Positions 37,197 to 44,967 of a stretch of 57,195 nucleotides of DNA are shown here, piece after piece. The DNA is taken from contig JAJYXE010000048.1 in NCBI GenBank assembly GCA_021791145.1, positions 1 to 57,195 of the forward strand, in the 5' to 3' direction. Origin of the DNA: Actinomycetes bacterium. GTDB lineage: Bacteria > Actinomycetota > Acidimicrobiia > Acidimicrobiales > RAAP-2. Both the position numbers and the translations under genes were made by a program. Numbering within the stretch: the first letter of the stretch is position 1; the number at the start of each line of letters is the position of its first letter. The notes beneath the pieces were generated by a model. That model did not search any database. It saw nothing but the letters and a program-made list of their open reading frames with translations, and was not told the DNA's origin.

Positions 37197-38900
37197 GTGC
37201 TGGACAGGCGTCGGCGTGCCCCCGGCCAGGCCACGCGGGGCAGCTCGCCGGACCCGAGGGCTTGGCTCCTGGCGGCCGAGCCTGTGGCCAGGCAAGAATG
37301 GGATGAAATGCTTGCGGGGCTGAAGCATCGTATCGCTGCAGAGCTCGTCTATGAGGAGGGGGGTCCGTTACTGCTCCGGCGCTACGCGATCGCCGGCTTC
37401 CTGGCGGGCGCGGTGGTCGTCGCGGGCGCGATGGCCGGTGGTTCGAGCTTCGTCTCCCATCTCCCGGGTGCGTGGTACTTCGGCACGCCGGGGGGGCCGC
37501 TCGGGTTTGTGGGCTCAGCCTCGAAGCGGGCGCCCGCGGTCAGCGTCCTCGCGGTCTACGGAGGCCTGGCGGTCCTGGGTGCGGTGTGGTGGCGCCTGCT
37601 GCGGGCTCTGTGGCGGAACCCCGGCGTGCAGGTGCGCGCGGTGGCGCGGGTGCTCCTCGTGTGGGCGGTGCCCTTCGTGATCGCCCCGCCGCTCTTCAGC
37701 CGCGACGTCTACAGCTACGCGGGCCAGGGGGCGATGGTCACCTTCCACATCGACCCTTACAGCTACGGAACCGGCGTGCTCGGCGCAACCCGGTTCAACC
37801 TGCTCGCCGGACCCCTCTGGGCGAACACCCCCTCGCCGTACGGACCGACGTTCCTGTCGCTCGACGGCCTCCTCACCCAGCTGTCGGGCCACGAGATCCT
37901 CGTGGACCTCTTCCTGCTGCGGCTGCTTGCGGTCGTTGGCGTCGTGCTCATCGCGCTGGCACTCTCGTCGCTTGCGAGGAGCATGGGGCGCGACCCGGCT
38001 GCGGTGGTGATGCTGGGCGCAGGGAGCCCGATCGTGCTCGCGACGCTCATCGGCGGCGAGCACAACGACGCGCTGATGGTCGGGCTGCTCCTCGCCGGGC
38101 TGGCAGCATGGAAGCGGTACGGGCCCGTCCCTGGCATCGTGCTGTGCGCGCTCGCCGCCGGCGTGAAGGCGCCTGCCGCGCTCGGGATCGTGCTGATCGG
38201 GTGGAACTGGGGCGGCTTGCACGCGCGGATTCCCGAGCGGATCGCCCGGACGCTGGGCGCGCTCGCCATCGGGGCCGTCACGCTCGCGGCGCTCTCCGCC
38301 GTCTCGGGGGTCGGCTGGGGCTGGGTGCTGACCCTCACCGCGCCCGACAAGGTCTCGACGGGGGTGACGCCCGTCGTCGCTGCGGCGCACGCTGTGACGG
38401 GACTTCTCCACCTCGTCGGCGACCGGACCGCGCTTGCCCCGGTACGCACGGTCACCTCGATCGCGGGCGTTGCGCTCGCGGTCACCGCCGGGACGTGGCT
38501 GCTCTGGCGCTCACCCCGCCTTGGCGACATCCGAGCACTCGGCCTCGCGCTCTTGGTGCTCGCGCTGATGAGCCCGGTGCTCTGGGCGTGGTACCTCACC
38601 TGGGGCCTGGTCGTGCTGGCGCCCGTCGCGACCGGGTCGCTGCGCCGAGTCCTCGTCTGGCTCGGAGTTGGAGAGACGCTGGTGGGCGCCTCCTCGGTGG
38701 TCGGCATCGTGCACTCGCTCGGCGCGATGAGCGCGCTGTCCATCATGATGGTGGTCGTCGGGGTGCTCGCGGCGGCTGCCGCAGGCATCTTCGCCCCCTT
38801 TCAGGCAAGGGCGCACCGCTGGCGGCTTCGGTCCCCGGACTCCCTCGCCCAGGCCGCGACGGTGCCGGCGAGCCCTGCTCGCCGGCCGCTCGAACCCTGA
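37197..38900 (+). CDS. mptB: Polyprenol-phosphomannose-dependent alpha-1,6-mannosyltransferase MptB-like
   Basis: A 567-residue GT-C enzyme with about 13 membrane helices. MptB-type proteins extend the alpha-1,6-mannan core of lipoglycans using polyprenyl-phosphate mannose outside the membrane. The diagnostic first loop PPLFSRDVYSYAGQGAMVTF carries the catalytic Asp, followed by YGTGVLGATRFNLLAGPLWANTPSPYGP in two blocks, and GGEHNDALMVGLLLAGLAAW. A Pro/Ala-rich cytoplasmic tail ends the protein. GTG 37197 is the longest sensible start; ATG 37308 would drop 37 charged residues and is possible. It links to the GDP-mannose genes in this window. Confidence 0.85.
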   Translation: MLDRRRRAPGQATRGSSPDPRAWLLAAEPVARQEWDEMLAGLKHRIAAELVYEEGGPLLLRRYAIAGFLAGAVVVAGAMAGGSSFVSHLPGAWYFGTPGGPLGFVGSASKRAPAVSVLAVYGGLAVLGAVWWRLLRALWRNPGVQVRAVARVLLVWAVPFVIAPPLFSRDVYSYAGQGAMVTFHIDPYSYGTGVLGATRFNLLAGPLWANTPSPYGPTFLSLDGLLTQLSGHEILVDLFLLRLLAVVGVVLIALALSSLARSMGRDPAAVVMLGAGSPIVLATLIGGEHNDALMVGLLLAGLAAWKRYGPVPGIVLCALAAGVKAPAALGIVLIGWNWGGLHARIPERIARTLGALAIGAVTLAALSAVSGVGWGWVLTLTAPDKVSTGVTPVVAAAHAVTGLLHLVGDRTALAPVRTVTSIAGVALAVTAGTWLLWRSPRLGDIRALGLALLVLALMSPVLWAWYLTWGLVVLAPVATGSLRRVLVWLGVGETLVGASSVVGIVHSLGAMSALSIMMVVVGVLAAAAAGIFAPFQARAHRWRLRSPDSLAQAATVPASPARRPLEP

Positions 38901-38913
38901 CGCGCCGCCTCGC

Positions 38914-39753
38914 TCAGCGCAAGAGGCGCGACATCCTGCGGTCGGCAAGCACCGCGCCGTCCGTCTGGCAGGTGCAGTAGGCGATCTCGTAGGACTCGAA
39001 CGAGACGCGACGGATCGCCGCGCCACAACGCGCGCAGGGCTGCCCGACTCGCCCGTGGACGGCGAAATGCTCGCCCAGGCGCGCCTCGGACAGGCCGCCG
39101 CTGCGAGTGCGCTCGTGCGCCAAGCCCTCAGAGAGCACCTCTTGGACGGCGCCGACGAGCCGATCTCGCGCGTCGTCGTCGAGCGAGCGGAGGGTGGCGA
39201 ACGGAGAGAGTTGCGCCCGGTGGAGGGCATCGTCGGTGTAGCCCCTCCCGATCCCGGCGACGACGTGCTGGTCCCGCAACCAGGTGTACAGCCGACGTCC
39301 GCCGCGCTCCTCGCGAACGAGGGCCGCGAACTCCTCGCTGTCCGGCTCCGGGCCGAGACCGGCGAGCGGGCCGTCGTCGCCCGGAGCGAGAAGCCACCAC
39401 CCCGCCTTGCGCTGCGTGCCATGCTCGCGCAGCAAGACCGCCGCGTCAGGGCCGGAGAACCTGAAGCGCACGAGTGCACCGCGCGGTCGCGTCGCCTTGG
39501 GTGGTAGCTCCACGTCCACCCTGCCCGCCTGCGAGAGATGCAGTGCCACCCGGTAGCCGCCCGCGAATCGCAGCAGCGCGTACTTGCCTCGCCGTGACAC
39601 ACCCTCGAGCGAGCGCCCGGTGAGGACGTCGGTCGTCGGCACTGCCGTCTTCAAGCTGGCGAAGCCGAGCAGGTCCGCTCGCTCGAGCACCGCGCCTGCG
39701 AAGGCGGCGTCGAGACGCTCGGCGAGCGCCTGCATCTGCGGCAACTCCGGCAC
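38914..39753 (-). CDS. Formamidopyrimidine-DNA glycosylase (Fpg/Nei family)
   Basis: A 279-residue base-excision glycosylase/AP lyase. The N terminus MPELP supplies the catalytic Pro2 and Glu3. RRGKYALLRF is the conserved lysine block, and GIGRGYTDDALHRAQLSPF is the helix-two-turn-helix. The C-terminal zinc finger has CARCGAAI, then YCTCQTDG. Two deviations stand out: the usual PELPE start is PELPQ, so the conserved Glu6 is Gln, and the last zinc pair is CxC instead of CxxC. They could mark a divergent subfamily with altered substrate range. Start is GTG 39753; no promoter-like hexamer is visible. It converges on mptB with 13 bp between them. Confidence 0.88.
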   Translation of the reverse strand: MPELPQMQALAERLDAAFAGAVLERADLLGFASLKTAVPTTDVLTGRSLEGVSRRGKYALLRFAGGYRVALHLSQAGRVDVELPPKATRPRGALVRFRFSGPDAAVLLREHGTQRKAGWWLLAPGDDGPLAGLGPEPDSEEFAALVREERGGRRLYTWLRDQHVVAGIGRGYTDDALHRAQLSPFATLRSLDDDARDRLVGAVQEVLSEGLAHERTRSGGLSEARLGEHFAVHGRVGQPCARCGAAIRRVSFESYEIAYCTCQTDGAVLADRRMSRLLR

Positions 39754-39771
39754 GGCACCCCCGAGCCCTTC

Positions 39772-41169
39772 TCAGATCGGTGCCGTCGCCTCGAAGGCGA
39801 TCGCCTGTTCCAGCGCTGCTGCGGACCGGAGCACGACGAGGTCGGCGTGCTGGGGTCCGACGAGTTGGACGCCGACTGGCAGCCCGTCGGCGTTCAGGCC
39901 GGCACACACCGTCGCGGCGGGAGAACGGGTCATGTTGAACGGGTAGGTCAGCCGCACCCAGTTGGGATCCTCCACGCCGTTGACGACGCCCTTTCCTCCG
40001 AGCGCGTTGGGCGGAGGCGGCGCTGCCGTGGTCGGCGTCACGAGGAGCCGGACGTCCCTGAAGAGCTCCACGAGCCTGAGGTTCATCTGGTGGCACCGGT
40101 CGAGGGCCCGGACGAGGCGCAGCGCGGGGATGGTCCGGCCGTGCTCGACGAGGGAGACGAGCACTGGTGTGACCTCGTTCCAGCGTGCCTCGTATGGCTC
40201 GAGTGTCCGCAACAGACACGCGCTCACGATGGTGAGCCAATCATCGAGCGGGTCCTCGTCGAAGACGGTGTCCACCTCCACCACGTCGGCTCCGAGATCG
40301 TCGAGGACTGTGACCACCCGCTCGGCCACTGCAGAGACGGAGCGGTCGATCTCGGTGTAGCCGAGCGCATGAGACCATGCGACGCGCACCGGGACGCGGG
40401 GTTCGACCAGGGCGCTCAGCCAGCTGCTCTCCGGGTGCGGGAGCGCGCGCAGGTCCGACGGGTCGGGTCCGACGACGGCGTCGAGCGCCGCAGTGACGTC
40501 CTGCACGGTCCGGCCGAGCACCCCTTTGGAAGAAAGCCCGAGCCAGCCGGCTCCTCCCTGGCCTCCGGCAGGCACCCGGCCCTGCGAGGGCTTCATCCCA
40601 GAGAGCCCGCAGCAGGCCGACGGGATCCGGATCGACCCACCGCCGTCACTGCCGGTCGCCAGCGGGACCATGCCTGCGGCGACTGCGGCGGCCGAGCCTC
40701 CCGAAGAGCCGCCGGCACTGTGGTCCTGCGACCAGGGGTTGCGCGTCGTGCCGAAGAGCGCGTTCGACGTGTGGGCGGTCCATGCGAACTCTGGGAGGTT
40801 GGTCTTTCCCACGACGACCGCGCCAGCGGCGCGTAGCCGTGCGACGAGGACCGAGTCGTGGCCCGCCACCGGTCCGGTCGCGTGCAGCAGGGAGCCGTGG
40901 GTCGTGCGGTAACCGGCGGCGTCCTCGCTGTCCTTCACCCCGATCGGGACGCCTGCAAGAGGTCCCGGATCGGCTCCGGTGGCGACGAGCTGGTCGACCG
41001 CCCCAGCCTGCTCCAGCGCGCGCTCGGCATCGACGGCGACAAACGCGAGGAGGGCCGGGTTGATCGTCTCGATGCGCTCGACGGAAGCGGTCACGACCTC
41101 CCGGGCCGAGATCTCCCGGGTGCGCACGCGGCGGGCGAGCTCGGTGACCGAGACAGTACGGAAATCCAC
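39772..41169 (-). CDS. Amidase (amidase signature family)
   Basis: A 465-residue amidase that hydrolyses amides to acids, with Ser-Ser-Lys chemistry. Lys is in PIGVKDSEDAAGYRT; the serine pair lies in the glycine-rich signature HSAGGSSGGSAAAVAAGMVP, followed by GSDGGGSIRIPSACCGLSG. Length is standard. It starts at ATG 41169, two bases after the luciferase-like oxidoreductase stop, so the two share an operon. Glutamyl-tRNA amidotransferase subunit A is a homologue, but GatB/GatC genes are not nearby and the N terminus is unlike GatA. Substrate unknown. Confidence 0.92.
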   Translation of the reverse strand: MDFRTVSVTELARRVRTREISAREVVTASVERIETINPALLAFVAVDAERALEQAGAVDQLVATGADPGPLAGVPIGVKDSEDAAGYRTTHGSLLHATGPVAGHDSVLVARLRAAGAVVVGKTNLPEFAWTAHTSNALFGTTRNPWSQDHSAGGSSGGSAAAVAAGMVPLATGSDGGGSIRIPSACCGLSGMKPSQGRVPAGGQGGAGWLGLSSKGVLGRTVQDVTAALDAVVGPDPSDLRALPHPESSWLSALVEPRVPVRVAWSHALGYTEIDRSVSAVAERVVTVLDDLGADVVEVDTVFDEDPLDDWLTIVSACLLRTLEPYEARWNEVTPVLVSLVEHGRTIPALRLVRALDRCHQMNLRLVELFRDVRLLVTPTTAAPPPPNALGGKGVVNGVEDPNWVRLTYPFNMTRSPAATVCAGLNADGLPVGVQLVGPQHADLVVLRSAAALEQAIAFEATAPI

Positions 41170-41171
41170 GG

Positions 41172-42182
41172 CTACCTCTCGAGATCTCCGGCGAGCTCTC
41201 TGGCGAGCCCCATGACGGCGCCTCGAAGGTCGCTCTCCGCGGTCACCACCATGAGCACCGGCACCGTGACCCCCTGTTGGACGTAGCGAGCCACGTGCGC
41301 GCGGCAGTCTCCGGGGTCACCGTGGACGACCAGCGCATCGACGACCTCGTCCGGGATAGCCGCGAGCGCCGACTTGCGGTCTCCGAGGTTCCATGCGTCC
41401 CACATCGGCTGGAGCAGCGGCCCCCTCCCCAGCCAGCGATGGAGCGCTGCGTACGCGGGAACACTGAGATACGCGGCGATCAGGCGGCGAGCGACTGCTC
41501 GTGCGAGCGACGCGTCGGCTTCCGCCACCACGAAGATGCGCGCGACGACATGACGGGCCGGATCTCCGGATTGGCCATCTTCAGAGCTCTCGACGCCTGC
41601 ACGGACCTCCTCGAGGGAAGTGGCCACGTCGTCCGCCGAGAGCCAATTGAGGATCACGCCGTCGGCCATCTTGCCGGCGAGCCGCAGCATGCCAGGCCTC
41701 AGCGCGGCGAGGTACAGCGGCGGGGGAGCGGTCACCGGGCGGGCCAGGCGGAATCCGTGGACGGAGAAGGTCTCGAAGTCGGCGGCGACCCTCGCGCCCG
41801 AGAGGGCCAGCCGGAGGAATGCGAGGGTGTCCCGCGCCCGTGCGAACGGTCGATCGAACGCGATGCCGTTCCACTGCTCGACGATGACGTCCGAAGACGT
41901 GCCGAGACCGAAGGCGAACCGTCCAGGTGCGGCCTCTGCCATCGCGGCAACGCTCTGCGCGAGGAGCGCGGGGCCACGGGTGAAGGCGGGGGCGACCGCG
42001 AGCCCGAGCCGCAGGTCCGGCTCCCACGCGGCCGCAAGCGCCAGCGGGGTGAACCCGTCGGTGCCGTCTACTTCGGCGGACCACGCGTCCGTGTAGCCCG
42101 CCGCGCGCGCCTCGGCGAACCAGCTGCGGTGCGCTGAGAGCGGGACGCCGGCGAAGGGCACGGTGATGCCGAGACGCTCCAT
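41172..42182 (-). CDS. LLM-class F420-dependent oxidoreductase
   Basis: A 336-residue luciferase-like TIM-barrel protein. The start GITVPFAGVPLSAHRSWFAEARAAGYTDAW, shown here in part, and LGLAVAPAFTRGPALLAQSVAAMAEAAPGRF are F420/FMN LLM features, as is FAFGLGTSSDVIVEQWNG. VSLP-like C-terminal blocks such as HGDPGDCRAHVARYVQQGV match actinobacterial F420 enzymes. F420 is the likely cofactor because the window encodes CofD and CofE. I chose ATG 42182; a TAACGT hexamer begins 13 nt upstream and the longer frame to 42473 would cross it. The reaction is unknown. The amidase follows in the same operon. Confidence 0.87.
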   Translation of the reverse strand: MERLGITVPFAGVPLSAHRSWFAEARAAGYTDAWSAEVDGTDGFTPLALAAAWEPDLRLGLAVAPAFTRGPALLAQSVAAMAEAAPGRFAFGLGTSSDVIVEQWNGIAFDRPFARARDTLAFLRLALSGARVAADFETFSVHGFRLARPVTAPPPLYLAALRPGMLRLAGKMADGVILNWLSADDVATSLEEVRAGVESSEDGQSGDPARHVVARIFVVAEADASLARAVARRLIAAYLSVPAYAALHRWLGRGPLLQPMWDAWNLGDRKSALAAIPDEVVDALVVHGDPGDCRAHVARYVQQGVTVPVLMVVTAESDLRGAVMGLARELAGDLER

Positions 42183-42189
42183 CGCCTGC

Positions 42190-42195
42190 ACGTTA
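42190..42195 (-). promoter_or_regulatory. Probable -10 hexamer TAACGT
   Basis: TAACGT on the minus strand begins 13 nt before ATG 42182; no ribosome site is visible. Confidence 0.45.
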
Positions 42196-42250
42196 GCGGG
42201 GGAGGGGGTCTTCTTCGAGGTGCGCCTGGTCACGCGCTCAGGGTGGCCGG

Positions 42251-43330
42251 TCAGCTTCGAGAGGTGCGCCGCACACCAGGCGCCACGTCCATCGCCGCGC
42301 TCACGGCCCGATGCACCGCTGCCACCGAGCCGGCGATCACCAGGTACTCGCGGTTGTAGAGATGCGAGACCGTCCCGACCTTGACTCCGGAGGGATCGTG
42401 TATGCCGATGCGGGCCCCGACGTAGCGCGCCGACTCGAAGGAGAGCGTGACCACTTCCTCGTGCCGAGAGCACATGTCTTCGAGGTCATCGACGCCGACC
42501 CACGCCTCGTCGTTGTAGGAGAGAAGCAGGAGGCCGCAGTCCACCGACGCGACCGTCTCCGCCAGCGCGCCGGGCATGGTGCGCTTGGAGTTGAATTCGC
42601 TGCGCGTCGAGGGGTCCCTCGCGTCGAGCCGCTTGCAGGCGACGCCGTAATGGGGAGGGGCATCCCAGGCGACGAGGGTCTCCCACACGTGGTAGTTCGT
42701 GAAGTACCGGTGCTGGTTGTAGGGCGGATCGAGGTACGCGAGGTCGAAGCTGCCGAGGTGGCGAGCGAGCGTGCGGGCGTCGCCGCGCACCGCGCGGCCC
42801 GCGCCGCAGAGGAGCGCCGGCGCCATGAGCTCGAGGCGCTTGTACGAGCGCGGCGCCCATTGCTTGACAAAGGCCATCTGCAACCCGACGGTCGAGTCCA
42901 CGCGGTCGGCAGCTTCGATGAGGCTGGTGAGCAGGACCGGCTCGAGGGGCGAGTCGGCGAACTCCGAAGCGATCGCGTCGCGCACGGCGTCGATCCGCTC
43001 GCCGTTGAAGGGCTGGAAGAACCGCGCGCGCCGGCAGAACGTCTCCGTGACATAGCCCGGGCTGCCGGCCAGCGCGTTCAGGTGGGCCAGGGCGTCGGAC
43101 AGCTCGCGCGCCGAGACGCTGGACGCGTCGGTCTCCACGTAGCAGCGGGCGAAGACCTCTGCGTACCTGGCCAGGTCGACGGCGGTCACGGCGATCCCGA
43201 GGCGCTTGAACGCCTGGGCGACGCGCGTCGTTCCGGTGAAGAGGTCGAGCGCGCTGCGTGCTCCGCTCGTTGCCGCCACCGCCTCGAGCACGGGAACGAG
43301 GCGCCGTTTGGAGCCCAGGTACTTGATCAT
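42251..43330 (-). CDS. DNA adenine methyltransferase (D12 class)
   Basis: A 359-residue N6-adenine DNA methyltransferase. It starts with MIKYLGSKRRL, the SAM-binding start of the Dam/D12 class, and has DLFTGTTRVAQAFKRLG (motif I, about 29-45). The catalytic DPPYNQ (201-206) stands in FDLAYLDPPYNQHRYFTNYHVWETL. No endonuclease or specificity gene is adjacent, so it is an orphan methylase or the remains of a restriction-modification system. The recognition site is not predictable here. ATG 43330 is at the conserved MIKYLGS, so the start is secure. It has neither a TAnnnT hexamer nor a clear ribosome site. Confidence 0.9.
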   Translation of the reverse strand: MIKYLGSKRRLVPVLEAVAATSGARSALDLFTGTTRVAQAFKRLGIAVTAVDLARYAEVFARCYVETDASSVSARELSDALAHLNALAGSPGYVTETFCRRARFFQPFNGERIDAVRDAIASEFADSPLEPVLLTSLIEAADRVDSTVGLQMAFVKQWAPRSYKRLELMAPALLCGAGRAVRGDARTLARHLGSFDLAYLDPPYNQHRYFTNYHVWETLVAWDAPPHYGVACKRLDARDPSTRSEFNSKRTMPGALAETVASVDCGLLLLSYNDEAWVGVDDLEDMCSRHEEVVTLSFESARYVGARIGIHDPSGVKVGTVSHLYNREYLVIAGSVAAVHRAVSAAMDVAPGVRRTSRS

Positions 43331-43385
43331 CGGTTCATCGGGCGAGCGCGCGCCGGTTCTCCGCCTGCTGCCCGCTGCAGGGTGG

Positions 43386-44060
43386 TCACCTCAGGATGTT
43401 CACCGCTCGGCTGGCGACGATGGCCACGGTGACGATGGACACGAGTGACTCCGCGCCCATGAGCGCTTTGGCGGCGCGCGTGAGAGGCATGGTGTCGGTC
43501 GGGCTGAAGGCCGCCGCATTGGTGAGTGCCACGTAGAGGTAGTCGAAGAACTCAGGGGTCCACGAGACCGGCGACGCGTCAGGAGTCACCATCTGGGGGA
43601 ACTGGAAGTCTGCGTGCCTCTCACGGTGGCGCGCCCGCTCGAGGGGACCGCCGCGGTCGAGCTGCCAGAACCAGAGCGCGTACACGATGATGTTGGTCAG
43701 CCATACCGACACGGCGCCATAGAGGAGGGGGCGGCCCTTCGCCAGGCTCCCGTAGAGCAGGGAGTCGACGAGGAGCCCGACGGACACCATGTTGGCGATG
43801 TTGAGCAGGGCGATGACTCCGATCATGAACTCGCGTACGTCCGCTTCCTCGCCGGCCCTGCGGTAGGCGCGAACGAGGTTCAGCCCGACGACCAGGACCC
43901 CCTCGATGACCGGGATGAGCCAGCGGGGTCCGATGGCGAGCTGGTCGGGGAGGAGCAGGTAGAGGCCGAGCGCAGCGAGGATCGCGAGCGAGGGCGCCCA
44001 GTGCCCTACCCGAGGTGACGGTGCGGGTGTCGCCGGGAGCCGTGCGGAGCGGTCCGCCAT
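43386..44060 (-). CDS. Small polytopic membrane protein, DUF1345/ion-channel-like
   Basis: A 224-residue membrane protein with about five hydrophobic helices: near 23-40, 44-62, 77-100, 112-135 and 195-220. Before the last helix, FFDYLYVALTNAAAFSPTDT followed by PLTRAAKALMGAES resembles the pore-loop arrangement of two-helix ion channels and DUF1345 proteins, but the TVGYG filter sequence is absent. It could be a channel relative or a structural protein. ATG 44060 has TACGGT 14 nt upstream. Its neighbours do not hint at a role. The frame is open far upstream on this strand (to 47273), which is an artefact of the high GC opposite the mutasome genes. Confidence 0.7.
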   Translation of the reverse strand: MADRSARLPATPAPSPRVGHWAPSLAILAALGLYLLLPDQLAIGPRWLIPVIEGVLVVGLNLVRAYRRAGEEADVREFMIGVIALLNIANMVSVGLLVDSLLYGSLAKGRPLLYGAVSVWLTNIIVYALWFWQLDRGGPLERARHRERHADFQFPQMVTPDASPVSWTPEFFDYLYVALTNAAAFSPTDTMPLTRAAKALMGAESLVSIVTVAIVASRAVNILR

Positions 44061-44068
44061 CCGTCCTG

Positions 44069-44074
44069 ACCGTA
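44069..44074 (-). promoter_or_regulatory. Probable -10 hexamer TACGGT
   Basis: TACGGT on the minus strand begins 14 nt before ATG 44060. Confidence 0.4.
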
Positions 44075-44106
44075 CTGCCGGATCGTTGCGGGATCGGGGA
44101 TCTCCC

Positions 44107-44223
44107 GGCGCGCCTTCCCGCGGAGGCGCGTTCTTGCGGAGGCGCGTTCCCGCGGAAACGTCCGGCTGGGAAACACCTGGCTGGTGGCTGGCGCGCCTTC
44201 CCGCGGAGGTGCGTTCTTGCGGA
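44107..44223. repeat. Palindromic repeats (REP-like) ahead of the SOS operon
   Basis: A 34-bp block at 44107-44140 returns at 44190-44223 with one change. Each has CGCGCCT and AGGCGCG arms around TCCCGCGG, so it can form a stem. A partial third unit (44141-44170) sits between them. They lie upstream of the SOS promoter and may insulate it from the divergent gene. Confidence 0.75.
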
Positions 44224-44254
44224 AACGTCCGGCCGAGATCCAAGAGACAGCCAA

Positions 44255-44283
44255 GAGACAGAGTCAGGAAGCCGGTGTATGGT
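44255..44283 (+). promoter_or_regulatory. SOS operon promoter
   Basis: GAGACA (44255-44260), exactly 17 nt, then TATGGT (44278-44283). The expected start of transcription at about 44290 is within a few bases of ATG 44293, so the mRNA is probably leaderless or nearly so. Confidence 0.55.
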
Positions 44284-44285
44284 GG

Positions 44286-44299
44286 CGAACATATGTTCG
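44286..44299. promoter_or_regulatory. LexA-binding SOS box CGAACATATGTTCG
   Basis: A perfect 14-bp palindrome matching the actinobacterial/Gram-positive SOS consensus CGAAC-N4-GTTCG. It sits three bases after the -10 and contains the imuA' start codon at 44293. LexA bound here would cover the transcription start. Confidence 0.92.
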
Positions 44300-44967
44300 G
44301 TTCACCCGCCCCGCGGCCCCAGGGACCCGCCCCGCGGCCCCAGGGTCTCCAAGCGCTCGCCGAGCGGGTGCGGCCAGTGGCCTCGAGCAGGACCCGCCTG
44401 CTCCCCGCGCTGCCCCCGATCGCCGCGCTGCTGCCCGACGGCGGCCTCCGACGGGGTGCCGTCGTCCGGTGCACCGGGCCGGCGGCGTCGAGCCTGGCAA
44501 TGGCCGTGGCGGCAGGGCCGTCGGCAGCGGGGTCGTGGTGCGCGACGGTGGGGATGGACGAGGTCGGCATCCTCGCCGCCGCGGGGTACGGGCTGGATCT
44601 CGAACGACTGGTGGTCGTGCGGGCAGCTCCCGCTGAATGGGCCGTCGCGGCGGCCGTCCTCGTCGACGGCCTCGACCTCGTGGTGCTCGTGCCGCCGCGC
44701 CATGCGAGATCGGCCGCGGCGCGGACGATCGTCGCCCGAGCCCGCGACCGCGGCGCTGTCGTCCTCGTGGTCGAGGAGCTCCCCGGCTTCCCCGCCGAGC
44801 TCGAGCTCGCAGTGGAGGCGGCGCGATGGCACGGTCTCGCCGAGGGTGCCGGTCGCCTCCAGTCCCGCCGGGTCACGGTCGTGGCGCGAGGGCGCGGCCC
44901 GGCGGTCCGGCCGGTCCGCCAGGAGCTGTGGCTGCCCACCGCGGCCGGGAAGGTGGCCGCGGCATGA
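44293..44967 (+). CDS. imuA': ImuA' (SOS mutasome accessory protein)
   Basis: A 224-residue RecA-like protein without the full RecA core. In actinobacteria ImuA' works with ImuB and DnaE2 to copy past DNA damage, causing mutations. Support is mainly positional and by length: it lies behind a LexA box, in front of imuB with a four-base ATGA overlap. Sequence blocks VGMDEVGILAAAGYGLDLERLVVV and LDLVVLVPPRHARSAAARTIVARARDRGAVVLVV (given here in part) agree with the family. A PRPQGPAPRPQG repeat near the N terminus is encoded by a 21-bp duplication. The only start consistent with the promoter is ATG 44293 inside the LexA box. Confidence 0.85.
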   Translation: MFGSPAPRPQGPAPRPQGLQALAERVRPVASSRTRLLPALPPIAALLPDGGLRRGAVVRCTGPAASSLAMAVAAGPSAAGSWCATVGMDEVGILAAAGYGLDLERLVVVRAAPAEWAVAAAVLVDGLDLVVLVPPRHARSAAARTIVARARDRGAVVLVVEELPGFPAELELAVEAARWHGLAEGAGRLQSRRVTVVARGRGPAVRPVRQELWLPTAAGKVAAA

